Assembly (NCBI GenBank): GCA_020628095.1
Contig: JAHDFP010000014.1
Span: forward strand, 1-64,000
Origin: Saprospiraceae bacterium
Lineage (GTDB): Bacteria; Bacteroidota; Bacteroidia; Chitinophagales; Saprospiraceae
Reading direction: 5' to 3'
DNA: 64,000 bases
A program made the position numbers and the translations under genes. Of the stretch, positions 1 to 9,116 are shown piece by piece. The notes under the pieces are model-generated. The model did no database searches. It was not told the origin of the DNA and saw only the letters and a list, made by a program, of their open reading frames with translations. The number at the start of each line of letters is the position of its first letter. Positions within the stretch are counted from its first letter, which is position 1.

Positions 1-10
1 AAGTCTTCAC

Positions 11-280
11 CTAAAGGTGAGGGATTTTCTCCCATTCCCCGATGGTGACATTAATTTCGGTGAGCTTGATGCCTGATGCTAAAGTCGAAGAAGGTGCATC
101 AATACTTCTTTGCTCTTTAAAATAATCAGCTAATCGACCACCTTCAAATGGAATTTGAAAGATTAGTTCTGATTCATTTCTAGATAAGCCCTTTATTAAT
201 GAATATATATACTCATTTCCAGAAATCGAATATCTTGTTTTGAATACACCCTTCTTCCCTTTTGAAGAATTATAATCCAT
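11..280 (-). CDS. Hypothetical protein, 89 aa
   Basis: I do not recognise this protein. It begins with a Lys/Ser-rich stretch (MDYNSSKGKKG) and continues as a mixed alpha/beta-like sequence without signal peptide or membrane segment. It lies in an AT-rich minus-strand block with the next three genes. The ATG at 280 is the only good start. It is short, so false prediction cannot be excluded, but its composition is protein-like. Confidence 0.45.
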   Translation of the reverse strand: MDYNSSKGKKGVFKTRYSISGNEYIYSLIKGLSRNESELIFQIPFEGGRLADYFKEQRSIDAPSSTLASGIKLTEINVTIGEWEKIPHL

Positions 281-352
281 GCAAATACAATTCAGCTCAT
301 CGTCTCGTAATTTAAGTCCATCAAGTTTTAATTGATCGTGATAGAATATTAT

Positions 353-691
353 CTAGGATTTTATTTGATTATTATTTAATCGCTCACTTAGCTCCTTTCT
401 CATCTTTTCTATTACTTCTTCAGCCGACATATTGTAATTCACATCAGATGCAAGATAAATTTGACCAGTTATTTCGCCATTTAAATACTCGAGTGCCGCG
501 ATAGGCGAAAAATTTCCTTCGCCCTGATTTAGACGATGTATCTTGAAATAATTCGAATATTTTTTCAAAAAAGCATAATTCTCGGAAAATGGTTCTTCCA
601 TTAATGGAGTAGCTGGATTCTCTTCTGGATTTCTTTGCGATTGGTATTCTCCTTTAGATTTTCCCTTTTTAAAAAAATTGAATAGTCCCAT
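353..691 (-). CDS. Hypothetical protein, 112 aa
   Basis: Unrecognised. The protein opens with MGLFNFFKKGKSKGE, an amphipathic and basic start of the kind seen in small cytosolic or membrane-associated Bacteroidota proteins, then a Pro/Glu-rich linker and a charged helical C-terminus (EEVIEKMRKELSERL). No signal peptide. It is AT-rich like its neighbours, and a long near-perfect inverted repeat (727-768) lies just upstream, separating it from the next gene. Confidence 0.5.
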   Translation of the reverse strand: MGLFNFFKKGKSKGEYQSQRNPEENPATPLMEEPFSENYAFLKKYSNYFKIHRLNQGEGNFSPIAALEYLNGEITGQIYLASDVNYNMSAEEVIEKMRKELSERLNNNQIKS

Positions 692-726
692 AATTTTTTG
701 TTTTTATGTTATCCGTAACGTATGCT

Positions 727-768
727 TATATGTCGGAGGTCATCCCGAAGGGTGACTTCCGACATATA
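727..768. repeat. Long near-perfect inverted repeat
   Basis: The arms ATATGTCGGAGGTCA (728-742) and TGACTTCCGACATAT (753-767) pair over 15 positions with one G-T, and the middle CCC-GAA-GGG extends the stem almost to the tip. It lies between two minus-strand genes. It has no T-run on either side, so it may be an mRNA-stabilising hairpin or a REP-like element rather than a terminator. Confidence 0.6.
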
Positions 769-782
769 ATTGTTACAGGCAG

Positions 783-1187
783 TTACTTAAACTTCCCCTT
801 TAAGGTTTTCCAAAATTTCAAATTACTTCTTATAGTCTTCTTATCATACTTTTCTGATTTCTTCATGGTTGAATGATGAAATATCTGATAGTCACATACT
901 TTTCTTATAGAAGCTTTGGCAATTTTACCATTCGCCACTATCGCTTCTCCAAATAATGACCAATCTTTCTTGCTTATTGAATATGCTTGTTTTAGACTTG
1001 GACCAGTTCCAAATATTGAATAGAAAACACCAATACCTAAGAATATATCCGCCGACTCTTTTGCTTGTATTTTTAATTTAATTTCTTCAAGTCCTTGTTT
1101 TGAGTTTTCTGTTAATTTGAAATCTTGACTAAAACAAATATTTGTAGATGCTAAAGTCAAAGTGATGTATAAAATTATATTCTTCAT
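783..1187 (-). CDS. Hypothetical secreted protein, 134 aa
   Basis: A clear signal peptide (MKNIILYITLTLASTNICFSQ) with cleavage expected after Ser-Gln near residue 21 sends this protein out of the cytoplasm. The mature part is about 113 residues, basic, with no domain I recognise. It lies 18 bp downstream of the H-type lectin gene on the same strand and may be co-transcribed with it. AT-rich. Confidence 0.55.
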   Translation of the reverse strand: MKNIILYITLTLASTNICFSQDFKLTENSKQGLEEIKLKIQAKESADIFLGIGVFYSIFGTGPSLKQAYSISKKDWSLFGEAIVANGKIAKASIRKVCDYQIFHHSTMKKSEKYDKKTIRSNLKFWKTLKGKFK

Positions 1188-1205
1188 GTTTGTAATTATT
1201 TGAAT

Positions 1206-2309
1206 TTAGTAATTAGTATAGGCAATATAATTGGCCATAATATTATGTACATATGTTCTACCCCATGTTCTAACATTTAATGTGAATCCCGTTTTAGATA
1301 TTCCAGTTGCATATACTTCAATTCTCGTGTTATCGTTATGGTCAATATCAAGTAATCGATAATTACAAATAACTTTCGGTTCTTTTTCAAATGTATTTTT
1401 TGGAAAATTTATCTTTTTTGAATAAGTCTTATTTGTAGAACTGCCACGTTTCCATCTATCACTTTTCACACCAGGTTTTAAATGACCAGAGTAAATTTTA
1501 ATATCATCAATTCGATTTTTAAATTTCTCCAACTCATCAAATCCAGCATTAGTTGAGGAACTTAAAGATTCAATCTTATTACTTAATTGGCTTAAAGAAG
1601 AATCTACTTGATGTAGCCATTCATGATTTGGTTTTATTCGCGAAGGTATTCTCATAGTAAATACGCCTTCACTTGTTGGAACAATAAATTCTATAGAAGA
1701 ATATTCAATCCCAGATTCTTTTTGGACACCTATTCTTTTGCATGTTATATTGAAGGCTGTCGGATCATCAATTGTATAAGTGGTATTCTCGTCAACAACT
1801 TCAGGGGTAGTGCCATTTACCCTTGCAGAACATTCACAATTTTTAGGATTATAATTTACACCTTCTATAATTACATCTCTACTTTCCCTGATAAAATCAA
1901 TAGTAAACGATTCGTCCAAAACTTGTGGCCGAATTATTACTCCATTATTTGATAATCGTTTACATTCAAGCCAAGCATCAATTGCTTCTCGGACAATTAT
2001 TGAGCTCTTTTGGTCGTTAATTATGTCTTTTGTTAAGTCATTTATATTTGTGGAACTAATATTCTCTATATCGTTTTTACTGAAACTACCACTAAATCCA
2101 ATTTTATCAATACCAGCAGAAGCTTCAGCTGAACTTGAATATTGACTTGACTTCATTTCGTAAATCATTTGAGCAACTGCAGCTTTTTGCTTGGATGATT
2201 CTACATCCCTTGAAGCTAATAGTAATACTTGGACGCAATTATCTTGAGAATGCACCTTTAAACTAACAGCAATAAGTGCAATTAAAAAGTAACTAATTTT
2301 TGTTTTCAT
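1206..2309 (-). CDS. Secreted protein with C-terminal H-type lectin domain
   Basis: I place the start at 2309 because the sequence from there is a classic signal peptide (MKTKISYFLIALIAVSLKVHSQ); the longer frame to 2375 adds 22 residues of unlikely leader. The 367-aa product has a central region with a heptad-like segment (residues about 230-265). Its last ~95 residues match the H-type (Helix pomatia agglutinin-like) lectin pattern: a 'SGHLKPG' opening, a beta strand before 'KEPKVICNYRLLD', and 'GFTLNVRTW' near the end. Such domains bind GalNAc-type sugars. The likely role is extracellular glycan binding. The central part is unrecognised. Confidence 0.65.
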   Translation of the reverse strand: MKTKISYFLIALIAVSLKVHSQDNCVQVLLLASRDVESSKQKAAVAQMIYEMKSSQYSSSAEASAGIDKIGFSGSFSKNDIENISSTNINDLTKDIINDQKSSIIVREAIDAWLECKRLSNNGVIIRPQVLDESFTIDFIRESRDVIIEGVNYNPKNCECSARVNGTTPEVVDENTTYTIDDPTAFNITCKRIGVQKESGIEYSSIEFIVPTSEGVFTMRIPSRIKPNHEWLHQVDSSLSQLSNKIESLSSSTNAGFDELEKFKNRIDDIKIYSGHLKPGVKSDRWKRGSSTNKTYSKKINFPKNTFEKEPKVICNYRLLDIDHNDNTRIEVYATGISKTGFTLNVRTWGRTYVHNIMANYIAYTNY

Positions 2310-2759
2310 TTTATTGTTGATTTTGTTATTAATTCTAATTACCTGTAACGCCTCGGGGGATATGTGGAGTTTCAAGATAAAAAATCCGAAGGACGTTCGC
2401 GACGAAGCCGCGATTTTTTATTTTGGAATTCCATCATTATCCCCTGTTCTGTGACTGTCCCATCGAAGGGAGGATTACTCAGGACTACTCTATAACAAGA
2501 CACACTTCCCAAAATGTCGATTTTATATTGACTCTCAAGTCACCTACTTGAGTCATAGATTTTGATATTTCTTTTATAGTATAGCCTAGGTGACTTAAAC
2601 TAATAGTTCCTTCTATTAATCGCCTAGCCCACCAGTATCTATACATTAGTGGCAGGAAGACTAGTCATGTTACCCCCAGCTGCCATTTATTCTTTCCTTA
2701 TTCTATTATCCTACATAACTACGATAGAAAAGAAACCTATGTAGGTCACCAGAAAATCA
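2310..2759. other. Gene-free stretch with inverted repeats
   Basis: No convincing gene here. Two hairpins are visible: TGACTCTCAAGT (2529-2540) with ACTTGAGTCA (2546-2555), a 10-bp stem with a 2-nt bulge, and CCTACATA (2710-2717) with TATGTAGG (2738-2745). The rest is unassigned. Confidence 0.5.
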
Positions 2760-3059
2760 TCATCCCTTAATCCATTTAATTAATTCGTCCATATCAACGA
2801 TACTCCAGCTATGCGGATTTCTTTCTCCATTAGACCGATATCCCATTTCTTTTGTTTCTATGAGTTCTATGTTTTGCCATCCTAAGTCGTCCTTAAGATG
2901 TTGTGCGGTCTTTTGGATAATATAGGCATTAGTCTGTTCAAAAGGTATCTCTCTGTTTTTGAGATACAATGCTGTATCTGGCTCTATGTAGAATCTGGTC
3001 TTGATGTCATTGAGAGCGCTTTTTCTACTATATTGAACTCGGTTCTTATAAATACACAA
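2760..3059 (-). CDS. Hypothetical protein, 99 aa
   Basis: Unrecognised. The C-terminal half (residues 45-99) is rich in Trp, Asn and Glu and looks protein-like (a segment ending DMDELIKWIKG). The N-terminus is less convincing and an internal start is possible. A shorter plus-strand frame overlaps it and is probably a shadow. No signal peptide or membrane helix. Confidence 0.4.
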   Translation of the reverse strand: MCIYKNRVQYSRKSALNDIKTRFYIEPDTALYLKNREIPFEQTNAYIIQKTAQHLKDDLGWQNIELIETKEMGYRSNGERNPHSWSIVDMDELIKWIKG

Positions 3060-3282
3060 GTTCTGCCGATTAAATTACAAAGCAGTTCTAGACAAGTCCC
3101 GTATCATGATTAACCACACAAAAAGAGAAAAGAAACCCCATACATCAGATTATCAATTATAACATGTATTCCTCTTGTCATATTAGCTAGCTTATCCCTC
3201 CTCACAAATAAGGTACAGGCTTACTATAAACGCATTATTTTGGCTATATTGATACTATAGAATAATATCATTTAATTACACA

Positions 3283-5367
3283 ATGAAAGCACCTTGGCTC
3301 ATACTATTCTTGGTAGTAATCGCAGACAACTGCATTGCGCAAGATATTCCACGGGCCATTACGGAACAGATAGAGCTACTCATAGACGAAGAAAGCGAAG
3401 AGATCGACATCGCTAATTTGTATGATCGACTATATCACTACTACGATCATCCATTAGATATTAATTCAGCGAGTGTGGAGGAGTTAACCGATACTCAGTT
3501 ATTTACAGATATACAGATCAATGATCTGCAGCAGCACCTGACACAGTTAGGGCCGCTATTACACATTGCAGAGTTACAGGCCATACCCTCGTTCTCCACA
3601 GAAGACGTTAGGCTGATTAGTCATTTTGCATCCGTGGAAAATAGTCAGACCGATGCATCTGATCTACTGGATATGATAAAGAATAGCCGTCACGAGCTAC
3701 TCATAAAAGGAGGACAAATATTAGAAACAAAAAAAGGATATATAGAGAACGCGGATGGCGAAACAAAGTATCTCGGTGATCCCTATGCACTGCAGATGCG
3801 ATGGAGAACAACCTATGGTAATAAACTAAGAATAGGTCTTATTGCGGAGAAAGATGCCGGTGAGCCCTTGTTCGCTGAAGGGCAGACCATCGACTATCTA
3901 TCTGGCCATATACAGCTGTATGACTATTCTCGGATGATCAAAAACATCATCGTCGGTGATTATACCGTCAGCATGGGGCAAGGACTGATATCACATAACA
4001 GTTTCATACGAGGTAAGAGTGCACTGGTGACGCGGACTAAAAAAGGAGGTCGGACCTTAAGACCATATAATTCTGTCTTAGAGAATAATCTGAATAGAGG
4101 TGCGGCTGCAACTTTTCGGATTCGTGACAATATAGATTTGACTTTTTTTTATAGTCATCTTAAGTTAGACGGTAATGAGATAACGGATGGAATAGACGAA
4201 GAGAATATCGAAGGCACATTTTCTTCGCTACAGCGGAGTGGCTTGCATAGAACCTCTTCTGAGCTAGAAGACAAAGACGCCATCACTAACACATCAAGCG
4301 GCTTCTCCGCCAAATACAAATCAAGAAATACACAAGTCGCGCTCAATGGGATCAGCCACCGCTTTGCAGGTAATATTACGAGAAGCGACCGATTATATAA
4401 TAAGTACGCATTTTCTGGAAACACCTTATCCAATCTCAGCATAGATTTTTCTCATAGAGTCAAAAATATAACCTTATTCTCAGAGACATCGTATTCCAGT
4501 ACTGGAGGAATGGCTAATCTGACAGGTGTACTCATAGGCTTAGATAAGTCACTCAGTGCATCCTTACTCTACCGCTATTATGACAAAAAGTATAACGCAC
4601 TACTACCTAATGCATTCGGGGAGTCTGCATCGGTGCAGAATGAGACAGGAATCTACATGGGTATACAATACGATATATCCAAAAAGTGGCGACTCAGAGT
4701 CTATGCCGATCATTGGCGACACCCTTGGGTCAAGTACAGAATCAGCCGACCATCCTCAGGCAAAGAATATCTCATACGTCTCGATTATTACAAAAGAAAG
4801 AGAATAAACATCTACACGCAATATCTATACGAAAATAAGGAAGCCGATTATACCGATCCCTTCACAAAAATAGTCCTCACAGGAAACCAAATCCGACACC
4901 GCATACGTCTGCACTGCAACAATAAAGTCAGCAATACTATCGAACTAAGAACAAGAATAGAATACAGCCACTTTGCTAATTCCATCACTCAAGAAAACGG
5001 TCTTATCCTGTATCAGGATTTGATGTATAGACCCAAGTTTTCTCCTCTATCCTTGACGAGTCGGTTTATGGTTTTTGATACTGATGGATATGACAGTCGG
5101 ATTTATACTTATGAAAATGCCTTGCTCTATGAGTTTTTGATTCCGGCTTATTTTCATCAAGGGATACGCTATTATCTTAATCTCAACTATAGACTAAATA
5201 AAAGTCTCACCGCAGAAATAAGAATCACACAAACCAAATACGCCAAAGCCGATCAAATCAAAGACCCGCTCACCAACCGCTACCGCATCGCCATCGGTAG
5301 CGGCAACGAACAAATCATCGGAAACAGCAGGACTGAACTAAAAGTACAACTGCGCTATAGATTATAG
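3283..5367 (+). CDS. Helix-hairpin-helix protein with outer-membrane beta-barrel-like body
   Basis: The 694-aa product starts with a signal peptide (MKAPWLILFLVVIADNCIAQ). Residues about 55-115 hold a ComEA-like helix-hairpin-helix motif (HPLDINSASVEELTD followed by an 'LLHIAELQAIP' segment). The remaining ~550 residues are alternating-hydrophobicity strands rich in Tyr, Arg and Ser, ending in an aromatic strand (LKVQLRYRL), as expected for an outer-membrane barrel. This architecture recurs in Bacteroidota; its function is not established. Monocistronic, convergent with the WYL gene. Confidence 0.75.
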   Translation: MKAPWLILFLVVIADNCIAQDIPRAITEQIELLIDEESEEIDIANLYDRLYHYYDHPLDINSASVEELTDTQLFTDIQINDLQQHLTQLGPLLHIAELQAIPSFSTEDVRLISHFASVENSQTDASDLLDMIKNSRHELLIKGGQILETKKGYIENADGETKYLGDPYALQMRWRTTYGNKLRIGLIAEKDAGEPLFAEGQTIDYLSGHIQLYDYSRMIKNIIVGDYTVSMGQGLISHNSFIRGKSALVTRTKKGGRTLRPYNSVLENNLNRGAAATFRIRDNIDLTFFYSHLKLDGNEITDGIDEENIEGTFSSLQRSGLHRTSSELEDKDAITNTSSGFSAKYKSRNTQVALNGISHRFAGNITRSDRLYNKYAFSGNTLSNLSIDFSHRVKNITLFSETSYSSTGGMANLTGVLIGLDKSLSASLLYRYYDKKYNALLPNAFGESASVQNETGIYMGIQYDISKKWRLRVYADHWRHPWVKYRISRPSSGKEYLIRLDYYKRKRINIYTQYLYENKEADYTDPFTKIVLTGNQIRHRIRLHCNNKVSNTIELRTRIEYSHFANSITQENGLILYQDLMYRPKFSPLSLTSRFMVFDTDGYDSRIYTYENALLYEFLIPAYFHQGIRYYLNLNYRLNKSLTAEIRITQTKYAKADQIKDPLTNRYRIAIGSGNEQIIGNSRTELKVQLRYRL

Positions 5368-5420
5368 GTTTCTTTTTTCATATCACATCTTTGCTTAGGG
5401 CTTAGGACATTGCATTGAAG

Positions 5421-6440
5421 TCAATCTGTTTCGAAATAATTATGATAAGTCTCTTTGACCAGTTTTTGTATTTTTTGCTTTAGACGTCTTGGTTTGAGTA
5501 TGGTGATGGCAGGACCAAAACCCAATAGAAGTCTCTCCAATTCGAAATTATGATGGACACGCAATCCGACAAGGATAGAACCATCCGCATACTCCCCTAG
5601 CATCTCTTGAGAACTGTGAAAAGGCTTAGTCATCACATAGGGCGCATTGTACTTATCCACTTTCATTTCTATATTAATAATGTCTCTATCTGACAGCACA
5701 GATACGCCGATGGTATCTTTGTAATAGTCATCAGGATCAAAATTATGGTTCTCATAAGGGACAGAAAGATTAAACTCTAAATCTATGATACGATCCAGCG
5801 CAAAAGTTATCGTCGCTACCCTATCCTCTTTCTTCCCTACGACAAACCATCTATTATTGAACTCTTTGAGGATGTATGGCGTAAAAGTCACCACAGATGG
5901 TTTTCTTGCCTTGAATGATTGATAGTTGATATCCAGCACCATCTTTTTGACGATGGCCTGATATATGGTGTCCAGATGCTCTATACCCTGCAGTTGGTCG
6001 TTTTTATCGAGATGTATTATAGGAGATTGTTCTTTCGTTTCTCGATAGACTTTATCCTCCAGTTTTTGTATCACACCATTGAGCTCTGAGAAAAGAGAGA
6101 AATTTTTGAACTGTCTGAGCATCTCCATGGACTCTTGTAAGATATCTATGTCTATTTCCGTGATCGGTATATCAGTGATAGAATAGTTAGGCACTTCGTA
6201 TTTATAATATTTCCTATTATAGACAACTATAGGCGCATTGTAGCCCAGCTTGTTACTGCGCATATTTTGTATGTCTAACTGTACCGTTCTCTTACTCACA
6301 TAAGAATCCTTTCCTTCGTATTCATAGAGCGCATCTGAGCAAGCGTCGATAAGATCGTCTAGTGTCCATCTTTTCTGATGATTCTGTAGACACTTATCTA
6401 TAGCAAGGTATCTTATGAGAGCATTCTTATTAGTAGCCAT
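5421..6440 (-). CDS. WYL-domain transcriptional regulator of the RtcB island
   Basis: The start is placed at 6440 (MATNKNALIRYLAIDKCL); the frame open to 6485 adds 15 unlikely residues. The 339-aa protein has an N-terminal winged HTH (about 1-75, with a predicted recognition helix in 'YVSKRTVQLDIQNMR'), a WYL domain (about 155-230, signature degenerate as 'NRWFVVGK') and a C-terminal WCX-like part. WYL domains are thought to bind nucleic-acid ligands. It is transcribed divergently from rtcB across an 85-bp gap that holds a perfect inverted repeat, so it is the likely local regulator. WYL regulators beside RtcB are known from RNA-repair loci. Confidence 0.85.
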   Translation of the reverse strand: MATNKNALIRYLAIDKCLQNHQKRWTLDDLIDACSDALYEYEGKDSYVSKRTVQLDIQNMRSNKLGYNAPIVVYNRKYYKYEVPNYSITDIPITEIDIDILQESMEMLRQFKNFSLFSELNGVIQKLEDKVYRETKEQSPIIHLDKNDQLQGIEHLDTIYQAIVKKMVLDINYQSFKARKPSVVTFTPYILKEFNNRWFVVGKKEDRVATITFALDRIIDLEFNLSVPYENHNFDPDDYYKDTIGVSVLSDRDIINIEMKVDKYNAPYVMTKPFHSSQEMLGEYADGSILVGLRVHHNFELERLLLGFGPAITILKPRRLKQKIQKLVKETYHNYFETD

Positions 6441-6478
6441 AAGTAGAGAAATTACTTTTTTTGGAGAACACTCTAATC

Positions 6479-6497
6479 TACGCAAATATATTGCGTA
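6479..6497. promoter_or_regulatory. Perfect inverted-repeat operator between WYL gene and rtcB
   Basis: TACGCAA-ATATA-TTGCGTA is a perfect 7-bp inverted repeat with a 5-bp spacer. A shorter second element, GTGCA-TATAT-TGCGT, follows at 6503-6517. Together they fill most of the gap between the two divergent starts. A 17/19 match recurs at 9792-9810. The likely binder is the WYL protein; this is inference from position. Confidence 0.75.
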
Positions 6498-6525
6498 GCA
6501 ATGTGCATATATTGCGTTAAATTAA

Positions 6526-7905
<1,380 letters not shown>

Positions 7906-7929
7906 CTTTGCACTGTTATGATATTAGTA

Positions 7930-8096
7930 ATACGTCATATTAACTATTTATTTCTGGAGGATAGTCCATGTAAAAAAGTGGAGCAATCTGTGACCAGAGG
8001 ACGTCAGCGGCGTGAAAAACTGTGATGATACATTAGGTAAAATCACAACTAAAATAAAGCGAAGCGTCCGAATTAATTTTTGGACGCTTTTTTTTT
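7930..8096 (+). ncRNA. Candidate small RNA downstream of rtcB
   Basis: This segment has no ORF but has paired elements: TGTGAT (8021-8026) with ATCACA (8042-8047), and a terminal hairpin. It ends in a strong intrinsic terminator (8062-8096). It could be the rtcB 3' UTR or an independent RNA. No family recognised; the 5' boundary is approximate. Confidence 0.4.
8062..8096 (+). terminator. Rho-independent terminator
   Basis: AAGCGTCC (8062-8069) pairs with GGACGCTT (8082-8089), followed by a run of T. It ends the rtcB/small-RNA transcript. Confidence 0.85.
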
Positions 8097-8224
8097 GAAA
8101 AAATTTTAAATCTTATGAACAAATAATTTTTGACTCCAAATAAGAATGATTGAAACATAAACAATTGGGAGACAGACTATTGGAATAATGTGCGATTAGC
8201 CGCGTGATGCGGCCTGGATTTTCT

Positions 8225-8362
8225 ATGCCCTATATCAAACATAAACAACTGATTATCAATAAATTAAATCGAAAAAATATTTGGAAAATTAAAACGGATG
8301 ACTATACCTTTGTCGTCGAAATCGAAATAAAAAATGAGAACAAAGACAGACATATTTTTTAG
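8225..8362 (+). CDS. Candidate small protein, 45 aa
   Basis: An ATG-TAG frame coding 45 residues (starts MPYIKHKQLIINKL, contains a 'TFVVEIEIKNENK' segment), preceded by a GCCGC-GTGAT-GCGGC hairpin at 8199-8213. It is lysine- and isoleucine-rich and has no recognised domain. It lies in the otherwise unexplained gap between rtcB and the first tRNA. It may be a real small protein or a chance frame in a non-coding RNA. Confidence 0.3.
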   Translation: MPYIKHKQLIINKLNRKNIWKIKTDDYTFVVEIEIKNENKDRHIF

Positions 8363-8372
8363 TAATAAAACA

Positions 8373-8489
8373 ATGCAACAGAAGGACATACATAGACAAC
8401 CCGTGATACAAGAATCATTATGTCTAAGTGAGGTAGATCGCGAACTAGGAATATGTCCGTTGTCCAGAGCAAGATGGCTTATAAGATAG
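8373..8489 (+). CDS. Candidate small protein, 38 aa
   Basis: A 38-residue frame (starts MQQKDIHRQPVIQESL, ends RARWLIR) beginning 10 bp after the previous small frame and ending 23 bp before an intrinsic terminator, so the two could be one transcript. The middle 'LSEVDRELGI' is helix-like. No family recognised. Confidence 0.3.
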   Translation: MQQKDIHRQPVIQESLCLSEVDRELGICPLSRARWLIR

Positions 8490-8512
8490 ATTAGATAACG
8501 ATCTAAGATATA

Positions 8513-8553
8513 AAAGCACTTCTCTGGAAAATCAGAGAGGTGCTTTTTTTTTT
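8513..8553 (+). terminator. Rho-independent terminator before the tRNA array
   Basis: AAGCACTTCTCTG pairs with CAGAGAGGTGCTT around the loop GAAAAT (one G-T pair), followed by nine or more T. It separates upstream transcription from the first tRNA, so the array either has its own promoter or depends on read-through. Confidence 0.9.
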
Positions 8554-8569
8554 GGAATCAAAGCAATAC

Positions 8570-8641
8570 GGTATTGTAACTCAACGGTAGAGTGCCCGAC
8601 TGTCTCTCGGGTGGTTGCGAGTTCGATCCTCGTCAATACCG
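8570..8641 (+). tRNA. tRNA-Asp (GUC), divergent
   Basis: A full cloverleaf can be drawn: acceptor GGTATTG/CAATACC, D-stem ACTC/GAGT, anticodon stem CCCGA/TCGGG with loop CTGTCTC, and T-arm GCGAG-TTCGATC-CTCGT. Discriminator G73 fits Asp. Position 37 is U, where a purine is the rule, so this differs from a standard tRNA-Asp. No encoded CCA. First gene of the island. Confidence 0.85.
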
Positions 8642-8652
8642 CAATAGATTAG

Positions 8653-8724
8653 CTGAGGAGATAACGGTGGTTGTTTACTCGCCTTGGACGCGAGGGGTCG
8701 TAGGATAGTATCCTACTCCTCAGA
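8653..8724 (+). tRNA. tRNA-like RNA with Pro (UGG) anticodon and non-canonical T-loop
   Basis: Acceptor CTGAGGA/TCCTCAG (7 bp), anticodon stem CTCGC/GCGAG with loop CTTGGAC, 5-nt variable loop, and T-stem GTAGG/CCTAC are all perfect. The T-loop is ATAGTAT instead of TTCRANY, and the D-arm is reduced to TAAC-GGTG-GTTG with a tetraloop. The elbow contacts of a normal tRNA could therefore not form. It lies 11 nt after tRNA-Asp. It may be a mimic rather than a translating tRNA. Confidence 0.6.
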
Positions 8725-8729
8725 CTTAG

Positions 8730-8801
8730 GCTCCGTTAGTACAATGGTTAGTACACCTAACTTTCTATTAGGGAATATGAGTTCGATTCTCATACGGAGT
8801 A
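8730..8801 (+). tRNA. tRNA-Glu (UUC), divergent
   Basis: Acceptor GCTCCGT/ACGGAGT (G1-U72 wobble), D-stem GTAC/GTAC, anticodon stem CCTAA/TTAGG with loop CTTTCTA, 4-nt variable loop, T-arm ATGAG-TTCGATT-CTCAT. Like the Asp gene it has U37. It starts 5 nt after the preceding tRNA-like gene, so the array is probably one transcript. Confidence 0.85.
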
Positions 8802-8812
8802 CATATTATGAT

Positions 8813-8883
8813 TATCCTGTAGTGTAAGGGTAGCACACGAGTCTTTGATTCTCGTAGTATAGGTTCGATTCCTATTGGGATAA
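8813..8883 (+). tRNA. tRNA-Gln (UUG)
   Basis: The acceptor TATCCTG/TGGGATA starts with U as usual for tRNA-Gln. D-stem GTGT/GCAC, anticodon stem CGAGT/TCTCG with a U-U mismatch at 31:39, loop CTTTGAT, and T-arm ATAGG-TTCGATT-CCTAT. The same 31:39 U-U mismatch occurs in the island tRNA-Gly. Confidence 0.85.
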
Positions 8884-8896
8884 CTACAAGACATAA

Positions 8897-8969
8897 GCGG
8901 AGATGGCGGAACGGCAGACGCACCTGGCTTAGACCCAGGTTATTGAGAGTTCGAATCTCTCTCTCCGTA
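8897..8969 (+). tRNA. tRNA-Leu (UAG) lacking the long variable arm
   Basis: Acceptor GCGGAGA/TCTCCGT, a Leu-type D-arm (3-bp stem GCG/CGC, loop GAACGGCAGA), anticodon stem CCTGG/CCAGG with loop CTTAGAC, and T-arm GAGAG-TTCGAAT-CTCTC. The region between anticodon and T stems is only 5 nt (TTATT), so the type-II variable arm typical of tRNA-Leu is absent although the rest is Leu-like. Confidence 0.8.
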
Positions 8970-9116
8970 CAAAGTGAATAGAAGCGAAATAATTATTAAC
9001 CAAAAAAGAAATAAATATATGAACAGAAAAATACATCCGATTATAACAACCTAAGATGTGAGGTGAGCAACGGCTTGTCTCCTAGTATTTTGAAAGATTT
9101 AAAAAAATAATAGAAA

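Noticed and set aside
2898-3113. 71-aa plus-strand frame
   Set aside because: Overlaps the better minus-strand candidate 2760-3059 and has no protein-like features.
7957-8050. RNase P RNA-like start (GGAGGATAGTCC)
   Set aside because: The segment is far too short and lacks the 3' conserved region; the resemblance is limited to about ten bases.
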